DNA of 64,000 nucleotides. Source: Davidsoniella eucalypti. Taxonomy: Eukaryota; Ascomycota; Sordariomycetes; Microascales; Ceratocystidaceae. The notes beneath the pieces are model-generated. The model ran no database searches and was not told the DNA's origin. It saw nothing but the letters and a program-made list of their open reading frames with translations. The stretch covers positions 1 through 64,000 of the forward strand of contig RMBW01000025.1 of NCBI GenBank assembly GCA_004009845.1. Reading direction: 5' to 3'. The translations under genes and the position numbers were made by a program. Position 1 is the stretch's first letter, and every line of letters begins with the position of its first letter. Below are positions 54,687-64,000 of this stretch, piece by piece.

Positions 54687-56512
54687 TCAAGAGGCTACAA
54701 CAGTCGGTTGAGCCTCCGCTTCCTTTTCCTGTGCCTTGATCTTCTTTTTGCTTAGTGCGATACTTCCCTTTGCTAGAGCCTCCTTTGGCAATGGTCTGAT
54801 GATGGGCTGAGCAATCCACCACGGCCTAATGCATTTCCGGATAGTAGCAATCGACGAATCGGGGCTATCCTCATCAACCGCTTCCGTCTGTTCGTCTGTC
54901 GTACCATCCTCGGCCACCCCATCTCTATTCTTGCTTTGCATATCCCTCTTCTTCTCTGCAGCAGTCTTGTCAGCACCAGAGAAGGCTGCTTTCTTACTCG
55001 CGATCAGCTTTTCCATTTCGTCTTCCCATGATTTGCCTTTGGTGCGATGATGCTCGATCAAGCCTTGGGCGACCTTGCGTTCTACCGCTTCGAGGATTCG
55101 TTCGTAGCCTGCCAAATCGCCGCGTTGGCAGCGCGCAAGCATGTCGCGTACATCCGTATGGCGCGATACAAAGTGGCGCAATAGGTGGAACAAGTGTGTT
55201 TGAACAGCAGCGAAATTCGGGTTCGTCGGTGCGTTTTTCGCTGCTTTTGCTGATGCCGGACTCATCGGTACCGTCTTGCGTTTCTTACGAGCAGGGCCTT
55301 CTTCTTCTTCTTCAGCCGCCACACGCTTCTTTTCTTCGTCTTCCGATTGCGCGATCCATGCCTCGTCGTCGCCCTGGATGAAAAGGGGCCGGCGTGTAGG
55401 CGCAGCCTGTTCGGCGGCGTACCGGTAGAGCAGGTCGAAGTAGCGGCGCATGATGCCGTCTATGCGCCAGCCGCCACGCCCGTCTATCCCGACCCAGTAT
55501 TCACGGCGTTCGGTGGGCGAGAGCTTCTCGGCGTCGGAGATGGGCGGGATGCCGGCGAAGATGGCGGGGTCGCTGAGGTTGCCTTCGGCAGACATGACGC
55601 CGTCAGCGCCAGTTACGCGCAAACATTCGTCCAGGTCGCCGTACTGGAGGATGTTTCCGTTGGCAAAGATCACGGTGTCGGAGGGGAGGTTTTCCCGTAG
55701 GTAGCGCAGGTAGTCCCAGTCAGCCAGGCCGGTCAAATGGCCCTTTTGTTCCCTGCGACGCCCGTGGACCGTCAGGATACTCGCGCCTGCACTCAGGACA
55801 TTCTTTGCATAGGCAAGAGTCTGCTCCTTCGTCTCTAGGATACGGATCTTGGCTGTCACAGGCACATCGAGGTTCTCATGGATAATGTTGACTAGTCTAT
55901 AAACCAGGTCTTGGTCTTCCTGCAAAAACGAGCCGTAGTGGCCACGTTTAGCGATGCCCTGCGGACAACCAAAATTCAAGTCTACGGCATCACAGTAAGG
56001 CGCCGCGTGTTTCGCGGCCTCGAGGAGAATATCCGGGTCGTTGGCGCAGAACTGCACAAACAGAGGCCGGTCAATGTCTGGGTTGCCGTCAAGCCATGGC
56101 ACGTGATCTCGCAGCGCTTGGAAGTGCGAGGCGCGATACTTGGCATCGTGAGAGAAGAGACGGGCGTGGAGCATCGGTGTGTAGGCGAGCACGGAGGATA
56201 CTTGGTCGGGAGCCATGTACGAGCGCGTCAACATGCGCCAAGCCTAACCCAGAAGCAAAGAAAACAAAAAAAGACTGTTAGTTTCGCATAGGCAAGGACA
56301 AGGATAGCAACGAACAACAAGAAGAAGAAACAAAGGAGCTTTTGACGCACAAACTCGGACTGGTCAACCATGGGCGCTACAATGTACTTGGGACACCCAA
56401 GGCTCTCGTAGAATGCGCGGCCATGCAGTTTCTTCGCCTTGGGAGCAGCAGCAGCAGCAGCAGCTGGACTAGACGCCGCAGCTACGACTGCTGAGGTGGT
56501 GCTGCTGCTCAT
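54687..56512 (-). CDS. DUS1: DUS1, tRNA-dihydrouridine(16/17) synthase
   Basis: Two exons on the minus strand, 56512-56351 and 56243-54687, giving 572 residues. The N-terminus has an alanine run; then the FMN-binding TIM barrel opens with YIVAPMVDQSEF and, across the intron, AWRMLTRSY. The catalytic cysteine lies in VDLNFGCPQGIAKRGHYGSF; further signatures are TVHGRRREQKGHLTGLADW and VIFANGNILQYGDLDECL. Dus1 reduces uridines 16 and 17 in the D-loop of cytosolic tRNAs using NADPH and FMN. The C-terminal 200 residues are longer than in yeast, charged, with IRPWWIAQPIIRPLPKEAL near the end, as is common in filamentous ascomycetes. It is convergent with CWC22, 290 bases away. I took the ATG at 56512 since the in-frame codon just upstream is TTG. 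Confidence 0.95.
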
Positions 56513-57887
56513 TTTGAACAATGATGCGAGACGTCGTGCAAAGCCAGCCAGCTTGACAAACGGGTTGCCCCTGGCGTAAAGGGCGCAAGATGTCAGGTTA
56601 TTAGGGTTATTAGAGCCGTTTTATGGCAAGACCAATAAGAAAAGTTGTATATAATTGTGGTAGAAAGCAGGTGTTCATGAATTGTCATCGAGTGCTTCGA
56701 CTTCGAGATATCAAGATCAAGATGATTTCAAGGCCGTTAACCAAGGAAAGAAAAAAAATTCACTTTAGATTGATTAAGCTTAGCTAAGCCTCTATTGGCT
56801 ACCGATAAGATAGTGGTGTTAAATTCTATAAAATGTTAAATGCTAGATAGTACGAATCATTCCCATAAAGAATTGTTCTTGTCTTGATCCACAATGACGT
56901 AGTACAATAAAATGACCGCCTTTGTGTTCACCACCAATTTCTGCCGGCTCTAATACGAATATCTGTCTAAGTTGTATACGAAAAAGATTTAGGGGAATGA
57001 TTTCCTTGGGTAGATATACTGAGTTTATATTCACTAAGTATTGTGAAAGAATGAGGTTGTTTGTTGTTAAATAACATATACACGAGCCAAAATTATATTT
57101 TTTTTCTACTTCAACTACCTGGGCCATAATCTTCGTCTCCTCGAATAAAACCATGGAACTAGAAAACAAAATACAAACGAACAGAATATCATAAACACAG
57201 TGACATTGATGATGTTTCTCATTGCATGGACAAGCTTCGTTTGCACAAGCTTTTCTGGCACGACAATAGATATTTCGACCAGCCATGATGGAAATTGAGA
57301 AGAAACAACATCAAAGAAAGACACTTATGCATAATAGCCAAGCATAAGAAACGCTAAAAGGGCCACACCTTATATCACGGGCTTTGGAAAGACTTTCCAA
57401 AGCCAGCAACAACAACAACAAAAAAAAAAGTCGAAAAGCCACAGGAGAAGCGTCAACATATGTTCAATGAAACAGAGGTAAGAAACAGTAGCGCAACGGA
57501 TTTGACAACAGCACCAACAAGGGAAAACGCCAATGACACCATACGATGCGATCCCCAAAATAGGGACGAAAGCCGAGAAGAAAAAAAGAAAAATAAACGA
57601 TGAAGACAGACGCAGAAGTAAGCCGTCACATCCAAAAAGAGAAATAAGGAATAGAACCGAAAACAAAAAAGAGAACCAGAAGAATACTAGCAAAGGCATG
57701 GTGACTGCCACGTCCGGACAACTGCGCACCGAGAATAACGGAATATTTCGGCAAAAAAAAAAGGAAACTGATCAGCAAAGCAAAGAACAATAAGCCGGTC
57801 AATACAAATGCAAATGCAAGCCGCTATAGCAGAAAGCAAAACAATGTAATTTACTGGTAGAAGTCACATTATAGCCATAGGAGAAAA
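56513..57887. other. Intergenic region, DUS1 promoter and BNI4-like 3' UTR
   Basis: A 1.4 kb gap between two genes on the minus strand. Two long minus-strand frames (56843-57324, 57370-57729) are low-complexity, Phe/Cys-rich and lack conserved content; I regard them as chance. A near palindrome, GGAAAGACTTTCC, lies at 57386-57398. Confidence 0.4.
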
Positions 57888-60495
57888 TCAGAAAAAGTGG
57901 GTGTAGATCTTGGAGTTCTCGTGCACTTCCATTTCCTATAAGTCCATACGTTAGTCAAACATGTATCAAATCGAATGGAGTACAGATATAGTAGATTTAG
58001 GACCGTATAGACATACCATTTTGAAAGTATTGAGCTCTTCCTTGATCTGTTGTGCAAGCAGAGGAGTGAGACGGTTGCATGTCGAGATCTCACCCCGACG
58101 GTCATATTCTTGACTGGGCCACGTATCGTGGAATGAGATACGAGGGGAAAACGTGGCATTGCGCTTCAGAGCCGCTTGACGAGGAGTGGTGGATCCATTT
58201 CCGTCCTGGCGTAACTTAAGAGCCGTGACAAAGTAATCCTCGTTGCCAATAGCAACAGAGCCTACTCTCTTGTGGGCATCATCGTTAGGGGTGCTAGGCG
58301 CACTGGAGTTGGGTGAATCTGAAACATGAGGAATCTCGGGGAGCACCAAGCCAGGACCGTCGTTCTCGGTATTACGGCTAGGTGAACCGCCACGGCCTAT
58401 AGATGGAGATCAGTTAGTGATATTCGAAGATGATATTCCATGACTTATTGAGTAAACATACGCTTGAGAATGCCCTTTGGAGCTCCTCCTGATTGTGAAT
58501 CACTGTTCTTACGAGGTGTTGAAGAATCAGTACCAGAGCTGCCAGCCCGCTCAGAGGTGAGGCTAGGAGTTCTAGTCTGTTCCTCAGCAATTCGTCGTGG
58601 TTGTTGAGGCGGGCTATGTCCTCGCTCGGCTTCAGCGTTAACGACTGAGACTTCGGTAACACCAACAGGCGAATCATAAGGAGCTCCAATGATAGATTTC
58701 GGTCGGAATAAACCAACAAGTGAACGGCTACCACGCTTCACGCCACGGCCCATTTTACGTATCATTATTGACGCTGATGAAGCTGTGGAAGAGATCGAAA
58801 GGTTGTCGGTTGAGCCACCGAAAATGCGAGGGCCATAAATGTTGTTACCTAGACCAGAAGCCTCCTGTTTACGAGCAATCCGTTCTTGTTCGGCCTCATC
58901 TACATTATCCAAAGAGGGTTGGTTACGAAGAGTTCCTGCTGATGTTTGAGGACGCGCAATAGGGGTATTGATCTTTGGGGGCAATGGTGAGGGGGCAGGT
59001 TGCATAGTAGTAGTAGTAGTAGTGGTGGTGGCTGTAGTAGCAGTGCCAGTAGCAGAAGCAGTAGCTTCTTCTTCGTTGGCCTGGTTTTGGGCAGCGAGAG
59101 CGGCGGCTCTGCGAAACTCAGTGACACTACCAAAAGAGAACGCTCGACGCAGACGGGAAGTCTTAGTCTTACCCTTTCCTCCCTGGTTGATGGCAGCAAG
59201 CTTCTTGACGGCAAGGCTTTCGTCATTCTGCTTTTGGGTCGGTGTAGCAGCGGTCACATTGTTGGTCTTGTCGGCAAGGGGGGTCGCATTTGGTTGCTTT
59301 GAGGAGGTGTCCATTTTGTTCGACTTTTGGCCATTAGTAACGGACATGGACAGAGGAGATGGCGTGTTATTCCGCTTAGTATCCGTGTTCGAAGATCCAC
59401 GAGGGGGTATGCTTAGGTCCGCCTTCTCATTATCGTTGGTTCGTTGAGAAGATGCGTTTTTGGTAGATGAAATAGACTATTAAATTGGACATGGAGGTTA
59501 ATATTCGATAATTACATCACATGGCCAATGATCGCTTCCACGATTATTTATTGAATCTTAGCTTTCCCTCAGGGGATGGATGGATGGCTCAGAAAACTTA
59601 CATTCGGTGTGCCAGTACGATTTGAGACAGCACTCTCAAAACTTCCACTTCTAGTCCGCGGGTCGACCGGAGCAACTAGACGAAGGGTCTTGTCTTTGGT
59701 CGAGGATTTGTGGTTATCAAGGTCCGATGTACGACGAAGGTCGTTAAGCGGTTGTGGCACCATGTTCTGGAAATCAGCGTGGTCCAGGGTTTGGATGCTA
59801 CGGCGACGCATACGCTTAATTTCTTCAATGGTCATTTGAGCTTCGCTAGGGCTAGCATAGTCGGCAGACGAACCCCGGTGATGTCCAGAGACCACTCTAG
59901 TATCACTAGAGTTACGCTGAAAGTTAATGACGTTTCCCACAGCGTGTGAGTTAGAAACGCCTGGTACTGCCGGCCGTGAGCTCTGTTGGCCGGAATTCGA
60001 GCCGCGGCGGTAGCGCTCCGGCTGTGGTCTGGGAACAGCAGCAGGCACCTGGGTAGGAGACTGGTAGTGGGGAATATGATAATTGGCGAGAGTCAAAGAA
60101 GAAGCAGAGTCACGCTTGGTGGCGTTAACATTAAAAACGGCAGGCGAAGTCTGACTATGGGATATTCTCGGACGGCCAAGCTCGGGAGTGCGTGGGGTAT
60201 TAGAGCTCGATCTTTGCGCAGCTGCCGAGTACGACTGGCGTTGTTGAACTGGGCTGTTGAGGCTTGGTGTCGATGTGAAGGCATACGGTTGTATCGGAAC
60301 GGCGGCAGGTCTATAGATTGGCTGAATGGCAGCATTCACAGCGCCATGGGCGTGGAAAGAGTTACGGTTGCTTTGTCCCGACATTTGAGCTTGAGCGTTC
60401 GAGTTATGCATAGAGCTAGAGTTGGCAATCCGGGTTTGTTGCATCATATTCATAGCCAGAGGTAGTTGAGGGTACGTCTGGGTGACTGAGGCCAT
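57888..60495 (-). CDS. BNI4: BNI4-like septum scaffold protein
   Basis: Four exons on the minus strand: 60495-59602, 59476-58462, 58396-58017 and 57935-57888, giving 778 residues. Most of the protein is low in complexity (Ser, Pro, Asn, Gln, Thr) and likely disordered. The conserved C-terminal 60 residues hold SPRISFHDTW, YDRRGEISTCNRLTPLLAQQ and the final EMEVHENSKIYTHFF. This end is shared with yeast Bni4 as I remember it; RISF fits the RVxF docking motif for PP1/Glc7. Bni4 tethers chitin synthase III to septins at the bud neck and needs Glc7 binding. In filamentous fungi a role at septa or branch sites is plausible but inferred. The last exon has 48 bases and encodes just the invariant tail, so splicing decides the terminus. 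Confidence 0.82.
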
Positions 60496-61775
60496 ATCTG
60501 GACAGAGTATCCCAAAACAATAAGAACGACTTGCTATCCTTGGTGCGAAAAGGCTGATTGATTCTTGTCGCGAGGAAGCACTACGAATATCCAACCAGAC
60601 AGCTTTTTACGGCTGACGGCGATGTTCTGATCCTTCGGAGCTAATAGCAGAGCTATATGCACACTGTGGTTAGCAGGTATTCCAAATTGTATTGTATGAT
60701 ATCACACGATTAAACCGATGTCCATGGATTGGTGTTTGCTGCATGTTTGGCGTAGATACAAATACAAGCGACTTTCCAGTCACCGGACTAGCCCTGTAAA
60801 ACAATATCGTGGTTCCGTCGATACAGATTACGAGCAAATGAGGGCCAATACTTGCGCCAGATAAAAGATAGCCAGTAAAACAGATGCCAATAGTGTCCAG
60901 GGGAAGTTGAAATAACCTACGATCAAGAGAGATGAACACTATAATGGTGTGCTGTAGAGTTACGGTAGATAATGTTCTTCGGTTGTTTGACTAGCAGCAA
61001 GTTTCCGATACTGTAGCGCGAGGTACGTATACGATAACTGATTAGAAATACGAGGCGGAAGTCTAATGGCGAAGACGAATAAAGCTATTCGAGATGAATA
61101 AAGGTCGCCGGCGGCCAGATAAAATGAAAAATGGTGATGGAGGAGTTGAAGATAAAAGAAGAAAATCCGGTTTCTATGATGAAAATGAAAATGGGTGGGA
61201 TGAAGAGAAATCAAGGCTTAAAACGATCGATGCAAGAGCCGCTCAAATAGAAAGAAAGAAAACAAAACACAACACAGCAACGATGTGATTTATGTGGTGG
61301 TACGCGCAAATGCAAGATTTAGGCCTCGGAAAAAATGAAAATGAAAGAAGAACCACCGATTGTAGGGTAAAGTCAAGGCAATGTAAACTGATCGCTACAA
61401 CAGGCTGTTCAGAGTAAAAGCAGAATAGAGTAGCGCGGCGAACACTGGCTCTGCAACTTCGGAAATGTCGTGATAGAGGTGTTCGTACAGCTGGACTTAG
61501 CGATGCAATCGATGATGGTGCTGACCTGACGCTAGCTCGATGATTCCTGTAAGAATCCAGGAAGGAGGACAGAAGAGAACCGGCGTGTGAGGAACAGCAG
61601 TTCAAACTAGTTAGAAACCCTGAACTTTGCGGGCAGGCCCTGTGAGGTAAACCCGTATTTGAGTGGCAGTGCAAGTCGAGAAAGAATCTACGAGTAATTT
61701 GAATGCGTCGTCTTTTTACCGGCGGTAATCTAGAGGGATTCAAAAACTCAAATCCACGGTCGCTTCTTCAAGAAG

Positions 61776-61797
61776 AAAAAAAAAAAAAAAAAAAAAA
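61776..61797. repeat. Poly-A run, 22 bases
   Basis: Uninterrupted A run in the purine-rich strand upstream of the BNI4-like gene. Confidence 0.95.
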
Positions 61798-63574
61798 GGA
61801 AGCAGGATAGAAATCGAAAAATATATATAATGGCTGTCGGGGCGTCGTTTCGGCGATATTTGCAAAGAGGCGGATTGTACGGGTAGGCGAATTGGCTTCA
61901 GTGAAGAGGAAGCAAAGCAGAGCGATGCTAGCAGTTGCAAAATGGTGGCCGAGTGAGCGATAGCAGGCCAAAGGGATATCCAGTCAGCAATCAACAGTCA
62001 GCGATGTGCTTAGTGGTGAGTGGTACTGAAGGGGAGTTGTTGCGATACTAAACCCAAGCGAGGGAATAGGGGCAGTAATGCAAAGGAACAGCAGAAAATA
62101 TGCTCTAATATCCAGATACCGTAATATCAGACCCAGAACGCTCCCGTAGCAAGATGCGAGCAAATGTATTCCAAGCTCACGATCTGAGGTGGGAGAAGGA
62201 AATGTGAAGAGAGGAAAAGGACGATAGAAAAGAAGAGAAGAAGAGAATATTGAAAACAGGGCAAATAGTCAAATAGTGGCTACATGGACTGCATAAACTT
62301 TGAGCAACAAATCTGCATCGTCTTGCGCAACTCAAACTAGCAAAGAAAAGAAAATCAAGCGGGAAGCCCCAACAACAGCAATAAAAACAGATAAAACGAG
62401 CGGATGATAATAAAAGTAACAAATTAAAGAGTGAGGTAAGCGAGCGTGGGAAAAACAAAAAAGCAGAAAAAGAAAAGAATAAAAAAATCAGAGAAGGGAA
62501 AAAAAAATAACAATCAGAGAAGTTGCTGCTTGGAAGGAAGTGTAACAGGTACGACTACTTTGCTTTGAGGGACGAAGGATTCCTAAGGGAGAGGAAGGGA
62601 CCTTCTTCGTGAAATTCGTGAAATAAAACTAGCAACTAGTGAACCCAGCAAAGAAGGCACAACACAGCAGGAAAAAAAGGAAAAAAAGGAACGGAAGTTG
62701 CAGAATGAAGAAAGGAGACGAAATCGTGAGTGAAGGAATGTCACTAGATTATTTTTCTCTTTGGGAAGGAACCAAAGAAGAAAGAAGAAAGAGAGCAACC
62801 ACAACAACAGAATCAAGTAGGAACAGGAACTAGACAAGCAAGAGCAAGAGTCAAGGAGAATATAGCGCACAGTAACAGCAATAGGCAGTAAATAATAACA
62901 TTAGCATTGTTTTTGTTTTTGTTCTCCAAGCACCAAGTGGATCTATTAGTGCAGATACCACCGTATAATAGCCAGCTGTGACAGCTTTACAGTGCGCATC
63001 GCTTCACCTAGAGCGCCTGCAGAAAAGCGCATTGAAGTAAATGAAGAGTGGACGGCCAATGTTGGCTAATATGGGTTGAGATATATGTCGTTTCGGCGCA
63101 TTACATCGTACATACATGCATTGTGCTCGACACTGTGTCCGGTGAGCAAATTATACTGCCAGCTTCACGATACCGTTTATAGAGATACATGTACTGAAAC
63201 GGTATACCAATACATTCCAGACCAAAAAAAAAAACCCCCAAGCCAACTATCGCCATCAATGAGTGGCCTTCACCCACTCTACAACAGGAAAATACTCAGA
63301 CAAGGCCAGGGCTTGCCGTAGTCGTGCTTTGGGCGTCAGGCTTGAGCTTTGGGCGTTACTTGACTGCGACTTTCCTATCATTGCCTAGCCCCCCCAGCCT
63401 TGTCTCTCTATGTGTGTTTTCTGTTGCCCAGCTAGTTTGGCTTGCGGTATTGCGTTTGTTGATACCAGGCCCTATCTTCTTGTTGCTAGCCAATAGGCAT
63501 CTGTGGCTTGAAAGCACTTACATATGCTGTGTTGCATGACACGCGGTATCTAAGCTGTAGTACATTTCCTTTGC

Positions 63575-63592
63575 TTTTTTTTTTTTTTTTTT
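63575..63592. repeat. Poly-T run, 18 bases
   Basis: Uninterrupted T run in a gene-free stretch. Confidence 0.95.
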
Positions 63593-64000
63593 CTTCATAT
63601 GGATAGGCATAGCAAAAACAAACAAAGAGACAGGCTCAGTCATTTCTCTCCCTAGTATTCGATCTTTAATACAAGGAAAACAAAGATATACGAACAAGGG
63701 GCTTCATGCTGGCAAAAATAAGTCTTGACTGTTCTATGACGGTCTCTGTCAATACAATAGGGCATCACCTGCTGCTCTGATTTGCACCCTGTGTTGACTA
63801 AGTTTGATGCCATGTTGGTTCTAGACTTGGAATCGCTACTTATTGGTGTTTTTGTGCCAGCCTAGCATCTTAACATGTGCCATAAGCGGTTCCCGGGGTC
63901 AGTTTGGAGAGTAAGAAAAAGGTAGTAGTCTAGATGCGATACTTGCTTCAAAGGAATGGCTGGCCTAGAGAAATAGCCAATAGCTTCTTTAAGTGAGAGC

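Larger units (their letters stand above)
60496..64000. other. 3.5 kb upstream of the BNI4-like gene, no gene seen
   Basis: No protein-like frame. From about 61100 to 62870 the plus strand is strongly purine-rich, so the minus strand is pyrimidine-rich, which fits a long transcribed leader of the BNI4-like gene. It contains a run of 22 A (61776-61797) and, near the window end, a run of 18 T (63575-63592). A gene starting beyond the window end cannot be judged. Confidence 0.45.

Noticed and set aside
56843..57729. Long minus-strand frames upstream of DUS1
   Set aside because: They are low-complexity Phe/Cys/Leu runs from T-rich DNA and show no domain or codon-like bias.

Overview
The window is nuclear DNA of a filamentous ascomycete (Pezizomycotina). 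Most genes are cut by short GT-AG introns, often 50 to 150 bases. The proteins include fungus-specific families such as a BNI4-type scaffold, DUF3602 and a fungal DUF1295 enzyme. Several sequences (Ku80, PAM18, DPM2, DUS1, BCAS3-like) look most like Eurotiomycete proteins, but the class-level placement is an inference. No bacterial-style operon, CRISPR array, rRNA or convincing tRNA gene was seen.

Layout. 0.2-20.9 kb is a dense housekeeping block: GPALPP1-like (-), VPS8 (+), DUF1295 membrane enzyme (+), PHO13-type phosphatase (-), an unknown 113-residue protein (+), a TMEM205-like protein (-), PAM18 (+), a Gfd2/YDR514C-like nuclease-fold protein (+), Ku80 (-), RLP24 (+) and a DUF3602 protein (-). 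20.9-27.2 kb is a 6 kb gene-poor stretch in front of a C2H2 zinc finger gene (+). 29.9-34.9 kb holds an unrecognised polytopic membrane protein (+) and an ING-type PHD protein (+). 36-39.4 kb is a small accessory island: a decayed ORF between repeats, then a broken copy of a fungal kinase-like gene. 39.4-45.8 kb is a second gene-poor stretch, in front of a BCAS3-like beta-propeller gene (+). 50-60.5 kb is dense again: DPM2 (-), CWC22 (+), DUS1 (-) and a BNI4-like gene (-). The last 3.5 kb is probably leader and promoter of the BNI4-like gene.

I count 19 intact protein genes and two decayed ones. I joined exons by hand, checking phase and conserved protein motifs; in every joined model the summed exon lengths are a multiple of three. 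The joins uncovered very small coding exons: a lone ATG in DPM2, ATGAG in RLP24, seven bases in the BCAS3-like gene and an 18-base last exon in Ku80. They also uncovered a GC-AG intron in the PHO13 gene. The genes serve unrelated housekeeping roles (vesicle tethering, mitochondrial import, DNA end joining, ribosome and spliceosome work, ER glycosylation, tRNA modification, septum scaffolding). I see no metabolic cluster and no strong candidate for a wholly new system. The parts least explained by known families are the 36-39.4 kb island, the duplicated promoter at 14.4-14.8 kb, and the two gene-poor stretches with clustered TACATGTA-type palindromes.
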